Shown: one piece after another, positions 8,415-19,400 of the stretch
How positions within the stretch are numbered: position 1 is the stretch's first letter
Layout of the letters: every line of letters starts with the position of its first letter
From: an uncultured Rhodopila sp.
GTDB taxonomy: Bacteria; Pseudomonadota; Alphaproteobacteria; Acetobacterales; Acetobacteraceae
NCBI RefSeq assembly: GCF_903915725.1
Contig: NZ_CAIWTY010000023.1
Span: 25,070-89,069 of the forward strand
Direction of reading: 5' to 3'
Length of the DNA stretch: 64,000 nt
The notes under the pieces: model-generated
The model's input: the letters and a program-made list of their open reading frames with translations, nothing else
Told to the model about the DNA's origin: nothing
Databases searched by the model: none
Translations under genes and position numbers: made by a program

Positions 8415-8961
8415 GGTTCGGTCTCCCTGTATTTTAGATGCAGCTTCGTAGCCGGACGCATCCCGGGCAACGGTGGGACGCACCGGACCGGATATCGGAA
8501 TACACCGCGGGCGTTGCGCGGGCAAATCTGGTTGTCCGGAGTCCAGGCAGCCAGACTTGCCGGTTTGCAAGCCACGCTGGCGCTTCGGCGGCTGTGGGGC
8601 GGCCCTTGCGAGCCCGGCGATCTGCAGCGATGCGCGGGCGCGTGCGAATGGGGTCCTCGATCTTTCGTGCGCAACTAGAGGTGGCGATCCTGCTGATGCA
8701 TTAAACTAAATGGCAAGCAGTATTATTACGTGACACGCGATCCTTGGCCGATGCCGGGGGCCTTCGTAACCGCCAAGGCACCGGCATCGAAGACATCCGC
8801 GAATCATATATCCGATTTACTTGTTTGCTTTTGACTCAGATTTATGGCCGGCCCCCGCGCCGGCGCTGCTGGATTTCATCCCCTGCCCGAACGCGCCGGC
8901 AAGCTTGCATTACTTCCGAAAATAGCATTATGATGTAAATATAACGACGGACCCTCGGCGC
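8415..8961. other. Intergenic region between the PAAR-linked gene and the glycosyltransferase
   Basis: No convincing gene. It separates two divergently transcribed units, so it should hold both promoters. The part from ~8690 to 8940 is clearly more AT-rich than its surroundings and contains the promoter-like site at 8905-8934. Open frames on both strands here lack ribosome binding sites and recognisable protein features. Confidence 0.6.
8905..8934 (+). promoter_or_regulatory. Sigma70-type promoter for the glycosyltransferase gene
   Basis: TTGCAT (8905-8910) and TATGAT (8929-8934) are separated by 18 bases in an AT-rich stretch. Predicted transcription start is near 8941, giving a leader of about 20 bases before ATG 8962. 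The match is good for a GC-rich genome, but transcription has not been shown. Confidence 0.5.
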
Positions 8962-10308
8962 ATGGACCAAAACGTCCCCCAACACGACGAAGAGCCGAAC
9001 GCCCCGCTCACCCGGCGCGAGCCGCCGCGCCCGGCCGCCGCCCCGGCGGAATCCGAAGCCGCCAAGCCGCCCTATCCCGCCCCCTGCGGCGTTCCCACGC
9101 AATCCGCCCCGCACGGCATCGCCTTCGACTTCAACCAGGGCGCCCGGGTCGTCCTGCCCAACCGCGCCGAGGGCAAGTGGCGCGTCCGCCTGCGCGACCT
9201 CGACACCGGCAACATCCTGTTCCAAAGCGAGAACAAGGGCGCCTTCGTCAGCTCCTCCAAGCGCTTTTTCGTCCGCTTCGGCGTCGAGGTCTGGGACCTG
9301 GATGACGCCGGCACCGCCACGCCGGTGCTGTCGCACGAGTACGACGCCACCGGCCGCGAGGTGCTGATCCAGTTTCCCGTCGGCACCCTGGGCGACATCC
9401 TCGCCTGGTTCCCCTACGCCGCCCGCTTCGGCGAAGTGCATCGCTGCAAGCTGACCTGCGCGATGTCCGGCCTGATCATACCGCTGCTGCGCGACGCCTA
9501 CCCGGACATCGACTTCGTCACCCATGAGGAGCTGACGCAGCAGGACATTCCCGCGCGCGCCTATGCGACCTATTGCCTCGGGCTGTTCTTCGACGACTCG
9601 GAGTGTATCCACCAGCCGACGGATTTCCGCCATGTCGGGCTGCACCGCACCGCCGGCTACATCCTCGGCGTCGATCCGGCCGAACAGGCGCCGCGCATGG
9701 TGCTGCCGGACGAGACTCGGCCGCTACCCGAGCCTTACATCTGTATCGGCGTGCAGAGTTCGACGCAGAGCAAGAACTGGACGAACCCGGACGGCTGGCG
9801 CGCGGTGGTAGCTTACCTGAAGGCCAGCGGCTACCGGGTGATCTGCATCGACAAGAGTCCGGTGCACGGCACCGGCATCGTCTGGAACCACATCCCGCAC
9901 GGCGTCGAGGACGAGACCGGCGATCGTCCGCTGGCCGAGCGCGCCCGCTGGCTGCGCCACGCCGCGGCGTTTGTCGGCCTCAGCAGCGGGCTGTCCTGGC
10001 TGGCCTGGGCGGCGGGCACGCCGGTGGTGCTGATCAGCGGCTTCACCCATCCGAATAACGAGTTCACCACGCCGTTCCGGGTGATCAACTGGCATGCGTG
10101 CAACAGTTGCTGGAACGACGTGCGGTTGCGCTTCGACCACAAGGACTTCCTGTGGTGCCCGCGCCATGCCGGCACGCCGCGGCAGTTCGAGTGCACGCGG
10201 CTGATCACCGCGGCGCAGGTGATCGGGACGCTGAGCAAGATCCCGGGCCTGGTTGACCGGGCCGCAACCGGCGCGCCCGCCGGCGCCCCCGAGGAGATCG
10301 GATCGTGA
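8962..10308 (+). CDS. Autotransporter strand-loop-strand O-heptosyltransferase (TibC/Aah family)
   Basis: 448 residues. After a Pro/Ala-rich leader of ~50 residues comes the family N-terminal domain, then a GT-B type heptosyltransferase core: PVGTLGDILAWFPYAARFG, CIGVQSSTQSKNW for sugar-nucleotide binding, and FVGLSSGLSWLAWAAGTPVV. Near the C-terminus four cysteines, Cys380, Cys383, Cys399 and Cys411, match the metal ('iron finger') motif of TibC-type enzymes. Known members transfer heptose in the cytoplasm to serines of the short strand-loop-strand repeats of AIDA-I or TibA. Here the next gene, 103 bases downstream on the same strand, encodes dozens of such repeats and is the obvious substrate. 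No ADP-heptose synthesis gene is in the window. Confidence 0.9.
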   Translation: MDQNVPQHDEEPNAPLTRREPPRPAAAPAESEAAKPPYPAPCGVPTQSAPHGIAFDFNQGARVVLPNRAEGKWRVRLRDLDTGNILFQSENKGAFVSSSKRFFVRFGVEVWDLDDAGTATPVLSHEYDATGREVLIQFPVGTLGDILAWFPYAARFGEVHRCKLTCAMSGLIIPLLRDAYPDIDFVTHEELTQQDIPARAYATYCLGLFFDDSECIHQPTDFRHVGLHRTAGYILGVDPAEQAPRMVLPDETRPLPEPYICIGVQSSTQSKNWTNPDGWRAVVAYLKASGYRVICIDKSPVHGTGIVWNHIPHGVEDETGDRPLAERARWLRHAAAFVGLSSGLSWLAWAAGTPVVLISGFTHPNNEFTTPFRVINWHACNSCWNDVRLRFDHKDFLWCPRHAGTPRQFECTRLITAAQVIGTLSKIPGLVDRAATGAPAGAPEEIGS

Positions 10309-10411
10309 GCAGATGCCTCGGTGGAATTGGCAGCAACCTACACAAGCGAAACGCTGCAACCCGGGCCCCGATGCAGCCGGCGGCACATTTATCACCGCGG
10401 AGAGCGGCACC

Positions 10412-13400
10412 ATGAACATCATCCCCGTCAGCAGCATCACTGTCAGCTCCGGCAGCACCGAAACCGTGTCGCCCGGTCAAACGACAACCTCCACGACGGT
10501 GCTCGACGGCGGCCGGGAGGTCGTTTCTTCCGGCGGCACGGCCTCCGCCACCACGATCGGCACCGGCGGGTTTGAGCAGGTTCTGCCGGGCGGCACCACC
10601 AGCGGAACCACGCTGAGCAGCGGCGGCTTCGCCTCGGTATCCGGCACCGCCATCAGCGCCACCGTGCTCAGCGGCGGCGGCGAGGTCGTCGATGTCGGCG
10701 GTTCGGCCAGCTTCACCACGGTCGATGGCGGCGGTTACCTGGTGGTCATTCCCGGCGGCAATGCCAGCGGAACGATCGTCTCGGCGGGCGGCCATGTCGT
10801 TTCGACCGGCGTGGTAGCGGCCAGCATCGGCGGTGCGATCACAGCCTACGCCAACAGCGCCGCCGCACTTGCCGGCGGCGGCAACGGCGTTGAATTGGTG
10901 CTTCCGGGCGGCAGGCTCATCGGCGCCACGGCGAACAGCGGCAACGACGCCGCGGTTTACGCGGGCGGCACCGCCAGCGGCACCGTCGTCAACAGCGGCG
11001 GTTGGCAGGACGTGTTCTCGGGCGGTTCGGCTGTCGGCACCGTGGTCAACGACGGCACCGAGTTCGTGCATTCCGGCGGCGTGTCGATCAGCGCGACGGT
11101 CACCAGCACCGGTTCGGCCTATGTCTATTCCGCCGGGGTGCAGTTCATCTTCTCCGGCGGCTTTGCCGGCGGCGCCGGCATCGGTCAGGGCGCGCGGCAG
11201 GTCATCGGCTGGGGCGGCAGCGCCTCCGGCACCGTCGTCAGCAGCGGCGGCTTCGAGGTTCTCTCCGGCGGCACCGCCTCCGGCACCGTGGTCGAAAGCG
11301 GCGGCGCGCTGGATCTGGCGTATGTGACGTACGTCAGCGGCGGCACCGCTTCGGTCAACGCCGCCACCGATGTGCTGACCGTCTCGGACGGCGGCCAGAC
11401 CTACACGCAGACGTTGGCCGGGACCTATGCCGGCGAATCGTTCCGGCTTGCCTCCGACAACAGCGGCGGCACGCTGGTCACCTTGGGCAGCAGCAGTCCT
11501 CCAGTCAGCGGCGTCGTCGTCAGCAGCGGCGACTACCTGATCGTATCATCCGGCGAGACCGTCACGGGCGCCATCGTTTATGCCGGCGGTACGGAAACCG
11601 TCCAGATCGGCGCCACGGCCAACGGCACGGTGCTGAGCGGTGGCTTTGCCTTCATCAACGGCACGGCGAACGGCACGGTCGTCAGTTCCGGCGGCCAGCA
11701 GATCGACGAGCCAGGCGGAAATGTCACCGGGACGATCGTCGATAACGGGGGCGCCGAATACGTCAATGGCGCGGCAATCGGCACGCTCGTCAATCCGGGC
11801 GGCCTTCAGGAAGTCCAGTTCGCCGATACGGCGACCGGCACGATCGTCAGCGGCACCCAGTATGTAAACGGCGGCACCGCGATTGGCTCGATCGTGGACA
11901 GCGGCGGGTCGTTACAGGTATTCGCGGGAGTGGCATACTTTGGCCCCGGGATGACCAGCTCCGTTAGCGGCCTGACCATCGGCACGGTGCTCAGCGGCGG
12001 CACGGAAAGCGTATCCTCCGGCGGCGTGGCTAGCGCGACCACGATTTCGAGCGGCGGCTTCGAATTCGTCTCCTCCGGAGGCACGGCGATCGGCACCACC
12101 GTCAGCAGCGGCGGCACGCTGAGCATCGGCTTCGGCGGTAGCGAAATCGACACGACGGTGCTGCCCGGCGGTTTCCTGCTCGAGCCGCTCGTTGTCAGTT
12201 CGGGCCAGACCGGCACCGGCCTTGTCGTCTCGTCCGGACAGACTCTCTACGTGCTGTCAGGCGGCTCCGCCGTCGCTACGACCGTCCTTGCCGGCGGCGC
12301 AGAAGTTGTCTCCTCGGGCGGGACCGCCGTAAGCACTACGGTCAGCGCCAGTGCGACCGCCACAACCACGTTCCCTGGCCCCGGCATGAACTTCGGCGGC
12401 CAAATCTTCGTCTCGTCGGGCGGCGTGGCGAGCGGCACCGTGCTGAAAGGTCCTTCGACTGCCGGCACCGGAGGAAACTGGGCTGAGCAATGGGTTTACG
12501 GGAGCGCCGTTGGCACGATTGTCAGCGCCGGCGGCCAGAATGACGTGCAAGCCGGCGGCACCGCCACCGGCACGACCGTCGGCAGCGGCGGCCAGCAATA
12601 CGTCCTGGGCGGCACAGTCACCGGAACCACGGTTTACAATGGCGGTTCGGAATCCATCCAGGCCGCATATAATTATTTCCCCGTCAGTGGCGGTGCGGGC
12701 TCAAGCGCCGTTGCCTCCGGCACCGCCATCGGCACGGTTGTCAGTAGCGGCGGCAACCAGTTTGTCGGCCAGGGCGGCATCGCCAGCGGCACCACGTTGA
12801 ACGGCTTCGCTTACCAGAATGTCCAGGGCGGCACCGCCGTCAGCACGACGGTGAACCAAGGCGGCATGGAATCCGTCGGCTTCGGGTATACATATAACTA
12901 CATCGGGACTGCCTTTGTCTCCAGCGCCGCCGGTTCGGGCGTCACGCTGGACACCACGATCAACAACGGCGGCTTCGAATATGTCTCCGCCGGCGGCACC
13001 GCCAGCGCAACCACGGTCAGCAGCGGCGGCACGCTGAACATCGCCGTGGGCGGTTCGGCCATCGGGACGAACCTGCTGAGCGGGGGCACCGAACTCCTGC
13101 CGATTGTCGTCAGCTCCGGGGTAACGAGCAGCGGCCTCGTCGTCGGCTCCGGCCAGGCCCTGTACGTGCTGTCCGGCGGCTCCGCCGTCAATACGATCGT
13201 CACCAACGGTGGCGACGAATATGTCTCCTCCGGCGGCACCGCCATCGGCACTCACGTCAGCGGCGGGGTCACCACCGGCAGCGAACTGGTCGTGTCGTCC
13301 GGCGGCATCGCCAGCGGCACCGTGCTGACCGGGCCGCCGCCGTCGAGCACCGGCTATTATCCCGGCCAGCAACTGGTGTTCGGCAGCGCTGTGGGCACGA

Positions 13401-16400
13401 TCGTCAGCAGCGGCGGCTCTGACAACGTGCAATCCGGCGGCACCGAAATCAACACCGTCGTCAGCAGCGGCGGCAACGAATGGGTCGGCCCGGGCGGCAC
13501 CGCCAGCGGCACCACGATCGGCCGTTTCGGCCAGCAGAATGTTCAGGGCGGTACTGCCGTCAGCACGACCGTGAACAGCGGCGGCAGCGAATACGTCGGC
13601 CCTCAGTATTACTATTACACCAACGCCAGTGGTGTTGTTGTCTCCAGTGCCACGGGATCGGGCGTGACGCTCAACACCGTCATCAACAGCGGCGGCAGCG
13701 AGTATGTCTCCTCCGGCGGTATCGCCAGCGCGACCACGGTCAGCAGCGGCGGTACGCTCAGCCTCGGTAACGGCGGTTCGGCCATCGCGACGAACCAGCT
13801 GGCCGGCGGCACCGTCGTGGTGCCGCTCGTCGTCAGTTCCGGTCAGACCATCAGCGGCCTCGTTGTCTCCGCCGGCCAGATTCTGACCGTGCTGTCCGGC
13901 GGCTCCGCCGTCAGCACGACCGTTGTCGGCGGCGGCACCGAGACGGTGCTCTCCGGCGCCACGGCGATCGCAACGATTGTCAGCGCCGGCACGAATAACT
14001 CTGCCCAGATCGTTGTCTCGTCCGGCGGCATCGCGAGCGGCACCGTTCTGGAGGCCCGGTCGGTCGGCAGCGCCGGTGGATATTCAAGCGCCCAGCAATT
14101 GGTCTACGGCAGCGCTATCGGTACGATCGTCAGCAACGGGGGCAACGACAACCTCGGGTCCGGCGGTATTGCCATCGGCACGATCATCGGCAACGGCGGC
14201 TTCGAGAACGTGCAAAGCGGCGGCATCGCCTCGGGCGCGACCGTCAACAGCGGCGGGACCGAAGCCGTGCGTGCCGGCTCGGCCGTGAGCACGACCGTGC
14301 AGAACGGCGGCTTCCTCAACGTCTCCGGCGGCGCCGTTAGCGGCGACGTCATCAACAGCGGCGGGTCGGAGTCCGTCGGCAGCGGCCTTGTCTACTCCTT
14401 CAACGGCAGCGGTGAAGTTTCGAGCGCCATCGCAGGCATCGCCAGCGGCAGCACGGTAAACAATGGCGGTATCGAATTAGTCAGGTCAGGCGGCACAAGC
14501 TTCGGAACGACGCTGGGTAGCGGCGGCTACGAGATCGTATCCGGCACCAGCATCAGCACGACCGTGGCCAGCGGCGGCGTCGAGGACGTGGACGGCGGCG
14601 ACACGGCCAGCGCCACCACGGTCAGCAGCGGCGGATTCCTGGTCGTCAATCCCGGCGCCAACGTCTCCGGCACGGTGGTGCAGGCGGGCGGCACGGTCGT
14701 CTCCTCCGGGATTGTCGCCGGTCAGCTCGGACGCGCCCCGACCCTCTATCCCACCAGTGCCGTCGGGCTGTCCGGCACCAATAACCTGGGCTGGCTCGTA
14801 TTGCCGGGCGGCACGCTGATCAGCGCCACCGCGAACAGCGGCGCCGACATTGGCGTTTATTCAGGCGGCCAGGCCAGCGGCAGCATCATCAGCAGCGGCG
14901 GCTGGCAGGATATTCACTGGGGCGGCACGGCCAGCGGCACGGTCATCGACGGCGGCACCGAGTTCGTGCTCTCCAACGGCCTCGCCATCAGCACGACGGT
15001 CAACCTCGCCGGCTCCGCCTACGCGTATTCCGCCGGCGTCGAATACGTTTCGTCCGGAGGCGTCGCCAGTGCCGCAACGGTAAACGCGGGTGCGCAGCAG
15101 GTCGTCTCCTCCGGCGGCATCGCCATCGCCACGACGGTTAACAGTGGCGGGAGCGAGTACGTGGCCGGCGGAACGACGACCGGCAGCGTCGTCAACGGCG
15201 GCGGAACCGAGTCGTTGTTTGGCGGCACGGCCGTCGACACCACGGTCGAGAGCGGCGGCTACCTCGGAATCTCCGGCGGCACGACCACCGGCACCGTCAT
15301 CAACAGCGGCGGCTCCGAGGCCGTGGGAAGCAGCCTCGCCTACACCTACAGCGGCTACACCTTCGTTTCGAGTGCCATCGCCGGCATCGCCAGCGGCACC
15401 ACGGTCAATAACGGCGGCTTCGAGAACGTCTCGGCCGGCGGCGTGACGGTCAGTACGATCGTCAGCAGCGGCGGCTTCGAATTCGTATCCGCCGGCGGCA
15501 CCGCCAGCTTCACCACGGTCGACAGCGGCGGCGCCGTTGTCGTGTTTTCCGGCGGCACCGCTGACAACGCCGTGGTGAGTGCCGGCGGCGCGCTGATCCT
15601 GTTCCCCGGCGGCGCCGCCAGCGGCACGACCGGAGCGGTCATCTCCTCCGATGTGCTGGTTTATCAGCAGGGCGGCGGAGCCACCGACTACGGCGCCACC
15701 GCGTCGAGCCTCACCGTCGGCAGCGGCGCGACCGAATTCATCCTGCCCGGTGCTTCGGCGACCGCCACCAGCCTCGGCATCGGCGGCGCCATCGACGTGA
15801 CCACCATGCCATATGTCCCTGGCGGATCGGTCAGCGTGAATGCGGCGACCGACGTGCTGACCGTGGTCGAGGGCACGCAGACCTATACGCAACAACTGTC
15901 CGGCGACTATACCAGCGCTTACTTCTCCTTGTCGCAGGACAGTAACGGCACGGGCACGCAGATCACGCGTGACGCCGCGCAGAATGTCGTCGTCAATCCG
16001 GGCGCCACGGTGCAGATCCCCGGCACGTTAAATCCCAACGTGACGATCGACTTCATCGGCGGCGGCGCGCCCGGCACGTTGACCATTGGCTCGCCTACGG
16101 CAGCGATATCGAACCCGATCATCGGCTTTGCCGGCGGAGACCGGATCGAGTTCGCCAACGGCGCCACGGTCACCGCTGCATCGATCCTCAACGGCGCAAC
16201 CCTGGCGGTCACCTATCATATCGGGACGTCGGCAGCCGCGGTCTATGACTTCACCAATGTAACGTTCTCGCCGTCGGCGCCGCCGTCGGTCCGTGTCATC
16301 TACGATTACGCCACCAACGATTATGCGGTAACCCCGACGACCTACCTGTTGTGGACCGGCGCCAGCAGCACCGATTTTGGCACCGCCTCGAACTGGAGCT

Positions 16401-19400
16401 GGGGCACGATCGTCCCCAGCGTCGCGAATACCGCGTTGTTCAACAGCGGTAATGGCGGCACGATCACCGGCAGCGGCACCGTCGAAGCGCTTTCGTTTCT
16501 GAACACCGGCACATGGTCGCTGGCCTCCGGCGCCACCGTGACGTCTCTGGCGGGCCTACAGATCGGCTCGAGCGGCGGCGGAACCAACAGCCCGGGCGCG
16601 CTGAGCATCGGCGGCGGCAGCACGATCGTCACCCCGGGGGGAGCCATCACCGTCGGAACAAACGCCGGCAACGTCAACAGCCTGACCATCGCCGGCGGCG
16701 GCGCACTGATCGAGACCGCCGCCGATCTGGCGTCGAATTACATCATGTATGTTGGCACCGGCGGGGCCTCCGGCACGCTGGCGGCGGCGAGTGCGAACGT
16801 CCTGGTGACAGGCACCGGATCGCTGCTCGACCTGCCGTTCAACGGCATCGAAATCGGCAACAACGGGGCTTCCGGCACGGTTACCGTGTCGCAGGGCGGT
16901 TCGATCCTCGCCGCGACGCAGAATTCGAATTCGACAAACTCCCTGGCCATCGGCCGCACCGGCAACGGCACCCTCACGGTCACCGGCCAGGGTTCGCAGG
17001 TCAACGCGGTCGGCGAGGCTTATGTCGCTCACTCCGCGAGCGGCGTGCTCACCGTGCAAAACGCCGGGACGTTCCTTGCGACGGCGGACGCAGGAGGATT
17101 GGCCGGACTCATCATCGGCGACGGCAACACCGTCGGTGTCGGCGGCCTCGGCATTGCGACGGTAGCGACCGGCGGCGACCTGATCAGCCAGGGTTTCGTC
17201 TCCGTCGGCGCCTGGGGCACCGCGGGCGAACTGTTTGTCAACAACAGTGGCACGGTCCAGGTCGGCACCACGCTGACCGTTGGCACCGGCGGCACGATCC
17301 TGACCGGTGCGACCTATGCCGGCAGCGGCACCCTGACCATTGGCGCCGGCGGCACCGTCGATTTGACCGGAGGCGCGCAGACCAACTCGTTCGGCGTCAT
17401 CCTGGCGGGCAGCAATACCAACCAGCTCACCCCATCAAACGCGGTCGTGTCGGTCAGCGGCGCGGGCGCGCTGCTGAATACGGACGGCAACGGCATCGCC
17501 GTCGGCCAGTATGGCACCGCCTCCCTGACGGTCGCGCAGGGCGGCACGGTTGTCGCCGGTTCGGCGAATTCGACTCTCGTCGCCGCGCTTGCGGTCGGGC
17601 GCCAGGGCAGCGGCACCGTCACCGTGACGGACGCCGGGTCGGAACTGACCGCCAATGGCCTGGTGTTCGTCGGCCGGGCGGGAAGCGGCACGCTGAACGT
17701 CCAGAACCAGGGCACCGTGCTGGTCGGGGTCGATAGCCTCGGCAGCGGCGGCCTGAACATCGGCGGCGCGGGGCTGATGAACGGCAGCACGCTGTTCACC
17801 GGCGGCGCGGGCACCGTGTCGGTCAGCACGGGCGGCTACGTGGCCAGCCAGCAGACCATCGCGGTCGGGCGCAGCGGCGCCAGCGGCCTGCTGTCCGTGA
17901 CGGGCGGCACCGTGGTTGCGGCTACCGGCCTGCAAATCGGCCAGACCACCACGGCTGCCGCCGGCAAATACGACGTCGTCGGCAACAACATAACGCAGCT
18001 CACCGCCACTACCGTGTTCAACGGCACCGGCACGGTGGCCGTCGGCATCGGCGGCCTGGTCGAAAGCGGCTCGGGGCTGGTCATCGGCTCCGCCGCCGGC
18101 AGCACCGGCACGCTGAGCGCCAATGGCGGCACCGTCCTCGCCGCCGGCAACCTGTCGATCTTCCAGGGATCGACGGTTTCGGCCGGGTCGGGCGGCGGCA
18201 TCGATATCGGCTCGAGCGGCACGGTCGCCGCCGGCGCGATCACGGTCGAGGCCGGCTATGCCATCACCGGCGACGGATATGTGCAGGACGCGGTCGTCGC
18301 CAACGCCGGCCTGATCGAGGCGTTGGCGGCGGGCACGCTGGAGGTCTCCGGCACCGTCACCGGGTCCGGCACGCTGGACCTGGCCGGCGGCAGCACGCTG
18401 CAGCTCGATGGCGGTGTCGGCACGGGCCAGTCCGTGGTGTTCGGTGCGGGTGGTCCGGAGACTCTGATCCTCGGTGCACCCGGTAACGGCCTGACCAACA
18501 GCCTCTCTGGCCTGAACACCGGCGACCGGATCGAGTTCGGTAACGGCATGACCATCACCAGCGCCTCGCTGGTCAACGGCAGCACCATCGCCGTCAGCTT
18601 CAACGGTTCGGGCGGCCTGCCCGGTACCTATGACCTGACAAATGCCGGCTTCGCGGCCGGGTCGGGGCAAGGGTTCACCGCCGGCACTGATACCGCGACG
18701 GGCGACAGCTTCATCCAGGTCGCCACGCTCGCGCCGGGGCAATGGGCTGCCGACGTCTCCGGCAGCTTCAATGTCGCAGCCAATTGGGCCGGCGGCAGCG
18801 TGCCTGTCGGCAACGCCGTCATCGACTTCGCCGATCGGCCGCAGGTTGTGTATGGGGCGGGCAGCCTCTCGCTGACCAGCCTGACCAACCTGGGCGGGGA
18901 CTTCGAGCTGTCCGGCGGCACGTTCGCCGCCGGCACCCTGACCAACGCCAGCCTCATCGGCTGGAACGGCGGGTCGCTGATCGCCGGCAGCTTCGCCAAT
19001 AGCGGCACCCTGGATATCGCCGCCAGCGGCCAGAGCGAGTCCGGCACCGGCGCGCTCTCCAACAGCGGCAGCATCCTGGTCTCCGGCGCCTCGGGCGAGG
19101 CCGATATCGGCACCGCCCTGACCAACACCGGCCAGATCATCGTGACGCAAGGCACCCTGGGCCTGAATGGCGGCGGGATTTCGACCGGCTGGGGCATCGC
19201 GGTCGCCCCCGGCGGCCTGCTGAAGTTCGGCGCGGGAGCCTCCGGTCCCTTCACCATCACCGGCGGCTTCTTCGCCCCGGACGCTGTCTCCATCACCGGC
19301 GGCACGCTCGATGCCTCCGCCGCCGCGGCCGTTGTCTTCGTCGAGGCCCTGAACCTGACGGCCGGCGATCTGACGCTCGGGTCCGCGGCGGATCAGGGCA

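Noticed and set aside
10253..10411. N-terminal extension of the giant protein into the glycosyltransferase gene
   Set aside because: ATG 10412 has a ribosome binding site and begins the repeat pattern; the extension is Pro/Arg-rich without a signal peptide.
10470..15640. CRISPR-like appearance of regularly spaced repeats
   Set aside because: The repeats are coding, imperfect, and vary at every unit; there are no identical direct repeats with unique spacers and no cas genes.
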